Source: Parietaria judaica
Taxonomy: Eukaryota > Streptophyta > Magnoliopsida > Rosales > Urticaceae
Direction of reading: 5' to 3'
Length of the DNA: 64,000 bases
Assembly (NCBI GenBank): GCA_954871525.1
Contig: OX940869.1
Location: forward strand, 23,216,001-23,280,000
The translations under genes and the position numbers were made by a program. The notes beneath the pieces were generated by a model. It was not told the origin of the DNA, searched no databases, and saw only the letters and a list, made by a program, of their open reading frames with translations. Below, piece by piece: positions 24,184 through 35,046 of this stretch (positions are counted from its first letter, which is position 1; each line of letters opens with the position of its first letter).

Positions 24184-25319
24184 ATGTCGTCACCAAGCGA
24201 TTCCACCGGAGGAAGGTTGATGACGGCGACGACGATCGGATCAAAGGAAGGGAATGTGACGCTCCATTACCTGATGCTCATGAAGAGTAATTACTCGGTG
24301 TGGGCATTGAAGATGCGGGTGAATCTGCATGCGCAAGGAGTATGGGAGGCTGTAGAAGGCAGCGATGTCGAATGGCGCAAATAGATGATGGCACTCGCCG
24401 CCATCTATCAAGAAGTTCTGGAAGACGTCATTCTCATGATCGCCGAGAAGAATTCCGCACAGGAAGCGTGGGCGATGCTAAAATCAATGCACATGGGAGC
24501 AGATCGCGTCCGAGACACAAAAGTCCAAACCTTGAAAAGTGAATTCGAGGTTCTTCGGATGAGGGACGGCGAGTCAGTTGATGACTTTTCCATGAAACTC
24601 ACGTCCGTTGTGACCGGTATCCGCTCGCTAGGAGACAAGGTGGATGAAACTACTGTTGTCAAGAAATTCCTTAGAGTCGTGCCACACAGGTACATGCAGA
24701 TTGTGAAATCGATTGAGCAGTTCGGCGATCTCAAGACCATGACGGTCGAGGAGGTTGTTGGTCACCTCAAAGCCCACGAGCAGAGACTTTGGGGTTATGG
24801 TGATAGAGAAGAGGGGAAGCACCTCCTGCTCACGCATGAAGAGTGGACGGCCAGACAGAGGAAAAGCGGGGGAGCAGAACATTCTTCTAGTTCCTCATGT
24901 CGAAGCAGCTACGCCGGAGACAGCCAAGGACGTGGTAGAGGTCGTGGACGAGGGCGGGACACGCGAGGTCGTGGCAGTGGTGCACCCCATTAGGAAAGCA
25001 CGACCAGGAGAGACAAGAGCACAGTTAAGTGCTATAAGTGTCAGAAGCTTGGGAATTTTGCTTCAGAGTGCCGCAGCAGAAACCAAGGCGAGGAAGCGAA
25101 TCTGACGAGATTCCATGAAGACCAGCTGGCGTTGATGTTTGCCGAACAGGAGGTGAGCCTGGATGGATACGAAGACGAGGAGACGATCCTCGTTGGAGAG
25201 AGAGAGCAGACTTGCCCGAAGAGCAGGGAGCAGCCCTGGCCAGAGAGCAGAGAGCAGACCTGCCCAGAATCCGAGCAGAGGGCAAAGACCAGAGACCAGA
25301 GAGCAGACCTGCTCGGAGA
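24184..25319 (+). pseudogene. Copia Gag pseudogene
   Basis: One frame runs from ATG 24184 (MSSPSDSTGG) through a UBN2-type Copia Gag: SNYSVWALKMRVNL, then an in-frame TAG at 24382-24384, then EKNSAQEAWAMLKSMHMGAD, LKSEFEVLRMRDGESVDDF and RVVPHRYMQIVKSIEQF. A second TAG lies at 24991-24993 after a Gly/Arg-rich stretch. The zinc knuckle at 25030-25071 reads CYKCQKLGNFASEC: the family pattern CX2CX4HX4C has Asn where His should be. Beyond it lies a repetitive Glu-Gln-Thr-Cys-Pro segment where the frame is lost relative to protease. Gag packages element RNA; this copy is dead. Confidence 0.85.
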
Positions 25320-25740
25320 TGGTGTTCCTAATCGAGGACAAGGTTATTGCAAACTTCCTCGTTGACAGAGAGCAGAAAGTCTCTACCGATGTCTGGTACC
25401 TAGACAATGGCACAAGTAACCACATGACATGAGACCGAGCTAAGTTCGAAGAGCTCGATGAGAAGATCATCGGGAGCATGAAATTCGGCGATGGCTCGAT
25501 CGTCGAAATCAAAGGAAGAGGGTCCATCCTATTCGTCTGCAAGAACTGGGACCAAGGCCTCATGACCCAAGTGTACTACATCCTAAAGCTGAAGAGTAAC
25601 ATCATCAGCCTCGGACAGATGACAGAGATCGGTAACACAGTGGTAATGTTCGGACCCTATCTAAAGATGTGGAACAGAAGTGGCAACCTGCTGATGAAGG
25701 TGAAGAGAACGCCGAACAGGTTGTACAAGATTTTCCCACC
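25320..25740 (+). pseudogene. Copia protease and partial pre-integrase pseudogene
   Basis: In the +1 frame relative to Gag: WYLDNGTSNHMT then an in-frame TGA, KFEELDEKI, KFGDGSIVEIKGRGSILF, YYILKLKSNIISLGQM and RTPNRLYKI. This is the Copia aspartic protease followed by the start of the gag-pre-integrase domain. The catalytic D-T/S-G is D-N-G (25403-25411), so the enzyme would be inactive even without the stop. The frame then runs straight into Pro-rich LTR sequence, showing that everything downstream of the pre-integrase start was deleted. Confidence 0.85.
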
Positions 25741-26234
25741 AAGAACTTCCCTACCAGAGATCTCCCCACCAGAGCTTCCCCTACCAGAGAAGGGCCCGAC
25801 CAGAAATGCCCCTACCAGGAGTGCCCCCGGGCAGAAGTGGCTTCCTAGCAGAAGAGCCCCTACCAGGAATGCCCCGGGCAGAAATACACCCTAGCAGCCC
25901 TGCTAGGGACACACGACTAGAAGTCAGCGGAACCCATTCTAGAAGGTGCCAAACTTGAGGAGCAAGTTTGGAGATTTGATTTGATTTGGTTTCCTGATTT
26001 TGTTAGGATTCGAATGTAAATGTAGAAGATTTGATTGAGTTTGTTTTAGGAAGTTTAGCTAGTGTTTCGTTTTCTGGTCCCCTATAAATACTTGTGTTAG
26101 TGTTTATTTTTGTAACTCCATTATTGTTATTTTGCCTTTGACATTATTAATCAGAGAAGCTTTTTCTCCCAAGTTCTTTTTTTTCTTGCTCTATGTGTGT
26201 TCTTTTGAAGATTCATTCCCCTTGGGAACCAACA

Positions 26235-28822
26235 GGGTCGCCATTGCCTTGCCGAGTTCCACTCCGAGCCGCTAAGAGTCTTCTATGGCTCGTCGGGTCG
26301 TCTGAATCGTCTTCTTGGATGTGGACTTCGGTCTTGAGCTTCGTCTTTTGGGAATTCGGGGTTCCGGACCTCGTCAAATGAATCGGGTCTTGGGCTCTTG
26401 GTCTTTGACTTTCGTCACCGAAGCTCAATTTTCGTCACCGAAGCTCAATTTTTATATAGTCTGAAAAACACCCATAACAATCGTATTTTATCGACTCGAT
26501 AATAATTCCTATTAGACATATTTTAATCAATGTAAAATTGATTAATTATTTGATTAGTGAGATTTATGTAAACTATTAATTTTTTTATTTGTAAGATTGC
26601 ACTGTAATTCATCAATCAATATATCCACGACATACTACATAATATCCATAACAAACAAATATTCACTACTTTACAAAATATCTTAATAGGCCCCTAGTTT
26701 TATATTATTTTCATTGTTTCCCCATTTATTTGGTGTTTTGTCATTATTTGGCCCCTGATTTGTATTTTATCCCTATTTGGCCATTGACAATTTTTTCAAT
26801 CCTAATTTCGTATTGTTGTCTTTATCTGGCCTGTAGGGGTACCAAAACAAAAAATATATTTCCAAATAAAAACTATCAGAACAAATAAAATGGACAGAAT
26901 CACAAAGGTGGGTGTTATATAATAATTTTACAAAGTAAAAGGATAAGTAGAGAGAGAAACATAAAAGAAGTGCCTTACAATTGCTCTTTAATTTATTCAT
27001 TGGTGTGATTCCACACGTGATAATGGTATAGTAATTAATGGTTACATTTTAATGGAGATTTGAATTATACTAAACAGGTTATTTTCTGTACAAATCTTTT
27101 TCTTATTTTAGTCACAACATAGCTCCTTGTCAACAAAAAAGAAAAAGAGAAAAGAGCAACATAACAATTCATTCAATTTCACTTCCGGGTCCACACAAGA
27201 AAGCTAACTTTCCCTACATGAATTTCCAACAAATAAATAAACGGTTATTTCTACAAAATACATTTATTTGTTGTTTCATTTTGTAGCAATGTACTTAATA
27301 TCGGAAATATTGTTAATATAAGAAATATGGTCTGTTTCCACGAGTACTAAGAAAAGGCTGTTGAGTAATCAACCACTTGTGTAGATAGCAGAAATGTTAT
27401 GATATTATTTACTTTTGAACCACAATTGCTCTTAAGCCTTATATGACATTGGCCCATAAAGGAGATAAAATTTGAACAATAGTTTGATTAATGTTCGAGT
27501 TCAGAAAAACCCGAATAATCTGATCAGGTAGCCGGTTGACCAACATATATTTCGGAATCAACGAGTTCACCGACACGGTGTTCATTGATAAGATTTTAAG
27601 GCATACCACTAACCGACGGGTATTCTATAGAATATTAAGTTTGGTATTAAATGAATATGAATTATAGTTATATTTATACTTACTTTGATATTTATATATA
27701 AGTGTATATAAGTAATATGAAGTTTTGAACTTTGTTATCAATCAATTTGTTGCTCATAAAAGTATAATCTTACTATGACTTCTATTTATGCGGATACTTG
27801 CTCGAAAACTATTTTTTTTTAATCGATCTAGAACTATGAAAAGTTTAAGTGCCCAAAACATAAGATTTTGGCTCACATGAACCCATGTTGCTAATAAGAT
27901 TAATATGATTTAATGAGCTTGACAAATCTAATTGTTAAAACTCATTAGATTATAACTATATATCTGACTTTTTTGGATCAATTTTTCCTAGTTTGAGCAG
28001 AGTAGGTATAACTACCAAAACATAAACATGAAAAGTAAATAACACATGATGTTTTGGTTGCACAGTTCGATACTCATCTACCTTGTGTGACACTCGCCCA
28101 GATTAATCACCAGGAAAAAGATTACAAGATCGATTTAAAAATACAATGCAAGATAGCTAAGTTCAGGAACTCCCCTAAAGCTATGACTGGTCACAGTCCG
28201 ATCTTGAATCCGGTGATGGTGCTCCGATTGTGGCTACAATGCAGGTCACCACAACTCTTGAGAGCGTTGGGCACAACAAGCTCCACCTGCACAGATCGAG
28301 TGTCAGGTTGTAGCCTTCGTACAATTTCAATGACCGTGGTCGACACCTCTCCCGATGATTTACTTGACGATGATAGCACACCAATCACCGTAGAGCTGAT
28401 AACCTAGATGATAATGATGACGGCTATATTAATTTGGTAGGGTTACTTGAGACTAAAGCTCAACTTTTTTATATAGTAATCCTATGTCTTTCTTAATTGG
28501 GCCATTAATTACATTGGGAATTGAGCCCAACTGAGTTAATTGATGCACGACCCAAATAAGGAAAGTAATAACTCAAAGTAATTAATGAGTGAATTTTAAA
28601 GTATGGACCAATCCATTCAAAAAGCTCACATGAAGTACAAGTAGACTGCATATCGGCTATAGCTCACTTAATAGCCAATAAATAATCAGATATAAAATAT
28701 GATTCTTCAGACGTGTTTTCTAATACCTCATTAAATCAATCAAAATCCACCATGAGCGAGAGAAAAATTCAAGTAAGCCCTCCCCTAAGCTTGGTCGAAT
28801 TTTCGCTCTCCCGAGAATGAGC
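26235..28822. other. Intergenic region
   Basis: First about 200 bp of higher-GC sequence, ending with a perfect 20-bp tandem duplication (26411-26430 and 26431-26450). Then AT-rich DNA without a recognised gene. A 117-codon frame at 28054-28407 (+) lies in a more GC-balanced patch and overlaps antisense frames; no domain is recognised. From about 28440 the sequence (GGGCC, GAGCCCAAC) resembles LTR U3 sequence into which the next element inserted. Confidence 0.45.
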
Positions 28823-28827
28823 AAGGT

Positions 28828-29137
28828 TGATGTAGATCCGCTCTATAGGAAAAACGATAAACACGCATTGCCAATATAATACTCGACTTTTTTTTATTCA
28901 TATTCAACTCTCCACGTAAAAGTCTTGAAATACAATATATAGAAACTAAAAGCCATAAAATATGATATCCTAATCTTCCTAATATAGAATCAACCGAATA
29001 AATAATAAATCAGAAATGATAAATACAAATCATGCATAATCAACTCAAATAAATATAATAAGCAATCATAGATATAATATGAGCTAAATTATTTATTGAT
29101 GAATCTTCATGCGCTGTGTTGTGCGCATGCTGCATCA
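28828..29137 (-). repeat. Left LTR (3' LTR, 310 bp)
   Basis: TGATGTAG...GCTGCATCA in plus coordinates. Diagnostic variants are CCAATATAAT and CTCCACGTAAAAG at its left, and CTTCCTAATATAG and GAATCTTCATGCGC at its right. Confidence 0.88.
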
Positions 29138-29333
29138 TTCTCCCGATACTGAGAAGATTCATCCTCGAATTTGATAGTCGCCTCGTGCTGTGCTCTCGCC
29201 GCCATCGCCGCGTTCATATCGTCGCCAAACTCGTCGCTCTAAAAAGACTTTCTTAGATTTGCATTTTTGTCTTTGCTGCGAGATGTCCTCGAGATTTCCC
29301 TTAAATGTGTCACACTCGTGCATGTGCCATGAC

Positions 29334-30080
29334 TTAAACTGAACGTGATTGTCGAGCTGCCTTGTGGGCGTTGTGCATGTGCCATGACTCAAATTGAACA
29401 CATAAACCCCTTTTGTGTTTGGATTCTTCGATCGGACTTGACGTGATTTTCGCGGGCGATCCAAAGCATTTTACGCCCTGTTTCGCAATCACGATTGTCA
29501 CGGCCTTCGCACAGTTGGAATCGCTTGGTGTGGCCGCTTCAATGGCCTTACTCGGCGCCAATTTTTTGTTGACGTACGTGACTTCATCATCCTCCGATTC
29601 ATCGTACACGGCCTCGCCGTACTCCGAAACTTCATACACGGCCTCGCCATATACGGCCTCGTCGTAGACAACGTCGGCGTACTCCGCTTCGTCGTTCACG
29701 AGATCATCGTAGACAACATCGTCGTTCTCATCGTACACTGGCTCACCATAGACGATGTCGACGTACTCCGCCTCCTCGTCGGCGAACTCGTCGTACTTCG
29801 GGGTATCCATCTTAAACGCCGACTCCCACCAGTTTTCCGAGGCCGTTTCATATGGATTCTGTACGTGTCCATAGCCGCCGAAATTCCTACCAAACGGAGT
29901 GTCAGAGTCGTATTCAGTGTCGGATCCGCCTCTGTTGTGTTGTCGAGCCACCGGATTCTGCATCAACGCAACAACCTTGCGGGTGAGCAATTCCACTTGA
30001 GCGCGTAATCCTGCGTTGTCATCACATCTATGCACGTCTTCTACTAAAGCATGTGGAACGGCCTGTTTCTTCAACGCCAT
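29334..30080 (-). CDS. Gag-like ORF of the second Gypsy derivative, copy 1
   Basis: A 248-residue ORF from ATG 30080 (MALKKQAVPHALVEDVH), 18 bp after the primer site. The start, with its ELLTRKVVALM helix, resembles plant Gypsy Gag N-termini. It then becomes highly acidic, with repeated EAVYGEAVYE / EYADVVYDE modules, as in the segment before Gag domains of some plant elements. No zinc knuckle. In another frame the sequence continues to a pol-like tail near 29160 just before the LTR. A direct repeat (SWHMH at two places) lies at the junction. Probably a deletion-fusion product; function unknown. Confidence 0.55.
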   Translation of the reverse strand: MALKKQAVPHALVEDVHRCDDNAGLRAQVELLTRKVVALMQNPVARQHNRGGSDTEYDSDTPFGRNFGGYGHVQNPYETASENWWESAFKMDTPKYDEFADEEAEYVDIVYGEPVYDENDDVVYDDLVNDEAEYADVVYDEAVYGEAVYEVSEYGEAVYDESEDDEVTYVNKKLAPSKAIEAATPSDSNCAKAVTIVIAKQGVKCFGSPAKITSSPIEESKHKRGLCVQFESWHMHNAHKAARQSRSV

Positions 30081-30097
30081 CTGCGCAGAAACGGTTG

Positions 30098-30109
30098 GCT
30101 CTGATACCA
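30098..30109 (-). other. Primer binding site (tRNA-iMet) after the middle LTR
   Basis: On the minus strand this is TGGTATCAGAGC, two bases from the LTR. The equivalent for the other internal region is at 31385-31396. It sets the element's orientation. Confidence 0.88.
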
Positions 30110-30111
30110 AC

Positions 30112-30424
30112 TGATATAGATCCGCTCTATAGGAAAAACGATAAACACGCATTGCAAGTATAATACTCGACTTTTTTTATTCATATTCAACTCTCCTCCA
30201 CATAAAAGTCTTGAAATACATTATATAGAAACTAAAAGCCATAATATATGATATCCTAATCTTCCTAATATAGAATCAACCGAATAAATAATAAATCAGA
30301 AATGATAAATACAAATCATGCATAATCAACTCAAATAAATATAAATAAGCAATCATAGATATAATATGAGCTAAATTATTTATTGATGAATCTTCATGCG
30401 CTGTGTTGTGCGCATGCTGCATCA
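30112..30424 (-). repeat. Middle LTR (313 bp), mosaic
   Basis: Its left part shares variants with the right LTR (GCAAGTATAAT, CTCCTCCACATAAAAG, CATTATATAG). Its right part shares variants with the left LTR (CTTCCTAATATAG, AATCAGAAATG, GAGCTAAATT, TTCATGCGC). The switch lies between about 30245 and 30265. Confidence 0.88.
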
Positions 30425-30620
30425 TTCTCCCGATACTGAGAAGATTCATCCTCGAATTTGATAGTCGCCTCGTGCTGTGCTCTCGCCGCCATCGCCGCGT
30501 TCATATCGTCGCCAAACTCGTCGCTCTAAAAAGACTTTCTTAGATTTGCATTTTTGTCTTTGCTGCGAGATGTCCTCGAGATTTCCCTTAAATGTGTCAC
30601 ACTCGTGCATGTGCCATGAC

Positions 30621-31367
30621 TTAAACTGAACGTGATTGTCGAGCTGCCTTGTGAGCGTTGTGCATGTGCCATGACTCAAATTGAACACATAAACCCCTTT
30701 TGTGTTTGGATTCTTCGATCGGACTTGACGTGATTTTCGCGGGCGATCCAAAGCATTTTACGCCCTGTTTCGCAATCACGATTGTCACGGCCTTCGCACA
30801 GTTGGAATCGCTTGGTGTGGCCGCTTCAATGGCCTTACTCGGCGCCAATTTTTTGTTGACGTACGTGACTTCATCATCCTCCGATTCATCGTACACGGCC
30901 TCGCCGTACTCCAAAACTTCATACACGGCCTCGCCATATACGGCCTCGTCGTAGACAACGTCGGCGTACTCCGCTTCGTCGTTCACGAGATCATCGTAGA
31001 CAACATCGTCGTTCTCATCGTACACTGGCTCACCATAGACGATGTCGACGTACTCCGCCTCCTCGTCGGCGAACTCGTCGTACTTCGGGGTATCCATCTT
31101 AAACGCCGACTCCCACCAGTTTTCCGAGGCCGTTTCATGTGGATTCTGTACGTGTCCATAGCCGCCGAAATTCCTACCAAACGGAGTGTCAGAGTCGTAT
31201 TCAGTGTCGGATCCGCCTCTGTTGTGTTGTCGAGCCACCGGATTCTGCATCAACGCAACAACCTTGCGGGTGAGCAATTCCACTTGAGCGCGTAATCCTG
31301 CGTTGTCATCACATCTATGCACGTCTTCTACTAAAGCATGTGGAACGGCCTGTTTCTTCAACGCCAT
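30621..31367 (-). CDS. Gag-like ORF of the second Gypsy derivative, copy 2
   Basis: A near-identical duplicate of the ORF at 29334-30080, from ATG 31367. In the coding part I noticed Tyr/His in the PYETASE segment and Ser/Leu in the EVSEYG segment. Both copies remain open across 248 codons, so the duplication is recent relative to decay. Confidence 0.55.
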   Translation of the reverse strand: MALKKQAVPHALVEDVHRCDDNAGLRAQVELLTRKVVALMQNPVARQHNRGGSDTEYDSDTPFGRNFGGYGHVQNPHETASENWWESAFKMDTPKYDEFADEEAEYVDIVYGEPVYDENDDVVYDDLVNDEAEYADVVYDEAVYGEAVYEVLEYGEAVYDESEDDEVTYVNKKLAPSKAIEAATPSDSNCAKAVTIVIAKQGVKCFGSPAKITSSPIEESKHKRGLCVQFESWHMHNAHKAARQSRSV

Positions 31368-31398
31368 CTGCGCAGAAACGGTTGGCTCTGATACCAAC

Positions 31399-31711
31399 TG
31401 ATGTAGATCCGCTCTATAGGAAAAACGATAAACACGCATTGCAAGTATAATACTCGACTTTTTTTATTCATATTCAACTCTCCTCCACATAAAAGTCTTG
31501 AAATACATTATATAGAAACTAAAAGCCATAATATATGATATCCTAATCTTCTTAATATAGAATCAACCGAATGAATAATAAATAAGAAGTGATAAATACA
31601 AATCATGCATAATCAACTCAAATAAATATAAATAAGCAATCATACATATAATATGACCTAAATTATTTATTGACGAATCTCCATGCTCTGTGTTGTGCGA
31701 TTGCTGCATCA
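31399..31711 (-). repeat. Right LTR (5' LTR, 313 bp)
   Basis: TGATGTAG...TGCTGCATCA. It carries private variants in its right half (CTTCTTAATATAG, AATAAGAAGTG, CATACATATA, GACCTAAATT, TCCATGCTCTG). Confidence 0.88.
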
Positions 31712-31716
31712 GAGGT

Positions 31717-32660
31717 GCCGTCATCCAATCACCCACGAGGATCTAGTAGTACGACAACGTGGTTTCCCACTACAATTGAAGTATCATTCCTGAAGCAACG
31801 TGATGAACGAGGTAGATACTTTACCGGACTTGAGTTATGGTCCCGATAGTCCCGACAAAGTGTCAGAGAATCCTGAGAAGCCGACCAAAATCGATTTTCA
31901 TCAAGTTGTAGAACCAGTTATATTTTATTATGTCAATTTTTCTAGACCATATTTGAGGATTCCCCATTAATTTTCATTTTTTGGGGAATAAAATTCCTTG
32001 AAAAAACCCAACAAATTAGCTATATATACTAAATAGTAAATACTAGCGTAAAGGGAAAAAGAAATCATAGAAGGAAAAGAAGATGGTTCGAAAGGATTAC
32101 TTCTAATTGACTTGATGGTGACTTAAGCACATAATTGTGTTTAAGGGAAGATCATGAAAGGTGAAAGCCCTTTTGCCTCTTACCAACCCGACCCGTTTTT
32201 GGGATACCCAAATAAAAAGAGCTTTGTAATTATGGTCTTTGTGATCCTTCAGATCATAAAGCATCTTAAGCTTCGTAATTAGGCATTTCCTCATCTAAAT
32301 TGTGAAGGCCATGTGTTTACTTACAGAAAAAACAAATCCACTTTTATTTTTTCAATAATATGGTCAATAATTCAAAAAGCTAAAATGAAAATGTTAGATT
32401 AAATAAAGAAATCCAGGTTGATTGGTGTATGGAAGAGGATTGTATTTTTGGCATTAGAAAATGATGCCATTAAATCTTTGTTTCAAACGTAGAAAGATAT
32501 GTTATAAGATTGGACATGTCTTTTCTTCTAGGTTTATTCACAAATAATTAATTAGTGCTGTAAAATTTTGTTACAAATCATGTGAGAGATAAAAATGATA
32601 TTTATTTTATCAACTTTTTTCTAATAACGTATGTTACGTGTATTTTTTGATACATATAAA
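31717..32660. other. Flank between two transposon clusters
   Basis: The first 290 bp, ending near AAAACCCAACAA (about 31999-32010), look like the 3' part of an LTR that the Gypsy derivative interrupted. A similar tail recurs near 55160-55175. The rest is AT-rich with no recognised gene. Confidence 0.4.
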
Positions 32661-32825
32661 AATTAGGCTCTATTAACAAAAGTCAAAGCCCATCAGTGAA
32701 AGTCAAGACCCATCTGTGAAAGTCAAAACCCACCGACGAAGTCGAAGACCAAAGACCCAAGGCCCAAAACATTTGGCGAGGCCCGGAGCCAAAAAGACGA
32801 AGAAAACAAAGCCCTTGATAAATAA

Positions 32826-33115
32826 GGCATCTCCCGACGAGGTCTCCTGACGAGCCTCCTGACGAAGGTCGCCCGACGAACTTCTTGATGAGGTCTCCCG
32901 ACGAGGCTCCCAATGAGGTCCCCCGATGAGCCTCCCGATGAGGTTCCCTGACGAGCCTCCCGACGAGGTCCCCCGACGAGCTTCCCGACAAGGTCCACCG
33001 TCGAGCTTCTCGAGGAGATCCCCTGACGAGCCTTCCGACGAGGTACCCCAACGAGCCTCACGGCGAGGTACCCAAAAAGCCTCCTCGCCATGACGAGCTA
33101 CCTCGCCATAACATG
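32826..33115. repeat. Minisatellite of GACGAG(G/C)-type units
   Basis: Roughly 24-bp units alternating GACGAGGTCCCCC and GACGAGCCTCC, about ten to twelve degenerate copies. Open frames here on the minus strand are by-products of the repeat, not genes. A related degenerate array lies at 54260-54420. Confidence 0.8.
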
Positions 33116-33431
33116 ACGAAGGGATAACTCATAATAATTCCACACGATAAGGAGATCCGAGCTTACGATGATCCTCGGGAAGTCCTCTAGATTCCCCCGG
33201 ACTCAACATACAAGCTCTTGGACACCCGGAAGACACTAAAGGCGAGCTACAAAGCGCCGACAAGGCACCTCGCCATGACAAGGAGCCGCGGCAAGGCTTG
33301 TTTGACAGACCTGATCAGTATGCCCTATAATTCAGATGCAAATGCCACTTGTATAGATCATGACGTTGACTTCGTTAAAGATTAGGTTTATGACTTATGA
33401 ATGAAAATCTTGTTTCAACTATTATTATTAA

Positions 33432-35046
33432 GGGTTATTACCGGCATATGTTCCTGTTCTTTTGCAAACATCCGACTTATGTTCCCGTTTTTTTTTTCTT
33501 TTTTTCGCGGCATATAATTCCATAACTCTTAAAATGTACTCAAAGTCAACCTCCGTTAACATTTCCGTCTATGTCCGTTAGTTTGTCACGCCCATTTTAC
33601 AGGCATATGTTCCCGTTCTTTTGCTAATATCCTACTTATGTTCCCGTTCGTTCTATTTATGATTTTTTTATCATTTAAAAAAAAGTACTAATTTTTTCCA
33701 TTTTTTATTTTCTTAATAATATTTTTTTAGACGATAAAAGTACCATTTTTAGATGATACTAATTATTTTTAAGCGGTAAAATTACTCTTTTTTTTTTTGA
33801 AATCTTCATTCTCTCATCGATGTAGAATTGATCTTTATTTTTAATCCAGAAATCCTCTTTCGTCGTGGAAGTCTTTGATCTCCGCTTCTAACAAGCTCTC
33901 AAATTCTTAATTACCAACCCTAACCAAAGCACCAACCAATCGAAGTGCCACAAAACCACGGTTCTCACCGACACCCGCGAGCTTCCGTCGTGGAAGGGTT
34001 CGGTGCCGAGGAGAATTGGCATTGGGAAGAAGCAGTAAAAACACAAAGGAGGTTCTAGTGGACCGAGGTTAGGATCACCATGACCGATGACTATAGGAAA
34101 GCCATCAATGACCTGCCTCCGAAGTGTTGGAAAATATTGCAATGAAAATAAAATTGAGATAACGTCAAGTGGGTCGAAACGTTGAACACCCGAGTTGAAC
34201 GCTTTCTTCAAAACGAAGTATCGAAAGCTAACTAGATATTATGAGTTTGCTTCCCATTAATTTTTCACTCTGTAATTTTAATTTTTTATAGCTTCCCATT
34301 GTTTTATGTTGTGAGTCTTAGGGTAACGGAGTTCAAGGAGTCTTAGTTCACTAGCAAACTTTGAAATGTTACGAAGTTTGGGGTTGACCGATTATATCCT
34401 GGGAAGCTAATTGCCTAACGAAACTCAAGCACGTAGATGAGGCGAATCAAGCTTTAAGGAGATATTCCAACGCGTCTCGGGAATCACTAACGTTTTCTAT
34501 TTACAGAATATCAAGAAAAATTTTCGTACAAAAGTGATAAGCCGATGCTCGTCAAATTGAATAACACATCGATATGTGTTTTGAATTTACTCGCTACTAT
34601 TTTTCTATAATTTATTTCTCATATATTAGCATCTCTAGAAAATATACCTAGCGTTGCAAGGCTGTGAAACTCGGGCTCTGCTTTAACCAATCGGTGAAGA
34701 TGAAGTTTGTCGAGGTGTACATGACACGTGGCAAAAATAAACGGATATAGACGGAAGTATTAACAGAGGTTGAATTTGAGTATGTTTTAAGACTTATGGA
34801 ATATATGCCGCTAAGCAAAAAAAGAACAGGAACATAAGTCAGATATTTGCAAAAGAACGGGAACATATGCCAGTCTCAAGGGCGTGATCCATGGCAAAAA
34901 CTAACGGACATAGACGGAAGTGTTAACGGAGGTTGACTTTGAGTACGTTTTAAGACTTATGGAATATATGCTGCAAAAAAAAAAAAAGAACTGGAACATA
35001 AGTCGGATGTTTGCAAAAGAACAAGAACATATGCCGGTAATAACCC
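33432..35046. mobile_element. Mutator-like TIR element, non-autonomous, 9-bp TSD
   Basis: A 1615-bp element with long terminal inverted repeats: GGGTTATTACCGGCATATG at the left and its complement at the right. It is flanked by TATTATTAA at 33423-33431 and 35047-35055. The 9-bp duplication and TIRs over 100 bp are typical of Mutator-like elements. Each end also holds a second, inner TIR-like module (about 33600-33660 and 34725-34880). The core at about 33880-34215 is richer in GC and may be captured sequence. No transposase. Confidence 0.85.

Larger units (their letters stand above)
18131..26234 (+). mobile_element. Decayed non-autonomous Ty1/Copia element (gag-protease only)
   Basis: Two LTR-like repeats flank a 1.6-kb internal region. 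The 5' copy is interrupted: 18131-18149, 20892-21269 and 24030-24153. The 3' copy is about 25749-26234. Both contain the same AGAGATCTCCCC-type short repeats, a CCTATAAATACT TATA box, and end GGAACCAACA. A tRNA-iMet primer site follows the 5' LTR. The internal region has gag, protease and only the start of the pre-integrase domain before it runs into the 3' LTR; integrase, RT and RNase H are absent. The left boundary is uncertain because U3 is repetitive, and no TSD was found. Two solo LTRs sit inside its 5' LTR. Confidence 0.7.
28828..31711 (-). mobile_element. Second non-autonomous Gypsy derivative, LTR-int-LTR-int-LTR
   Basis: Three 310-313-bp LTRs and two 974-bp internal regions, all on the minus strand, flanked by AAGGT (28823-28827) and GAGGT (31712-31716), a TSD with one mismatch. 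Each internal region has a tRNA-iMet primer site, a Gag-like ORF of about 248 codons, and a pol run-out just before the LTR similar to that of the element at 14-17.7 kb. Protease, RT and integrase are absent. The middle LTR is again a mosaic of the outer two. Confidence 0.88.

Noticed and set aside
18131..26234. A target duplication for the decayed Copia element
   Set aside because: The right flank is GGGTC, but the left LTR start could not be fixed and only an imperfect GGCTC occurs nearby.
28054..28407. A 117-codon plus-strand frame
   Set aside because: No family recognised and antisense frames overlap it; it may be LTR-derived. Kept only as a note in the intergenic entry.
32683..33091. 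Two overlapping 122-codon minus-strand frames
   Set aside because: They are translations of a tandem repeat in two frames with the same Arg/Gly/Ser periodicity.
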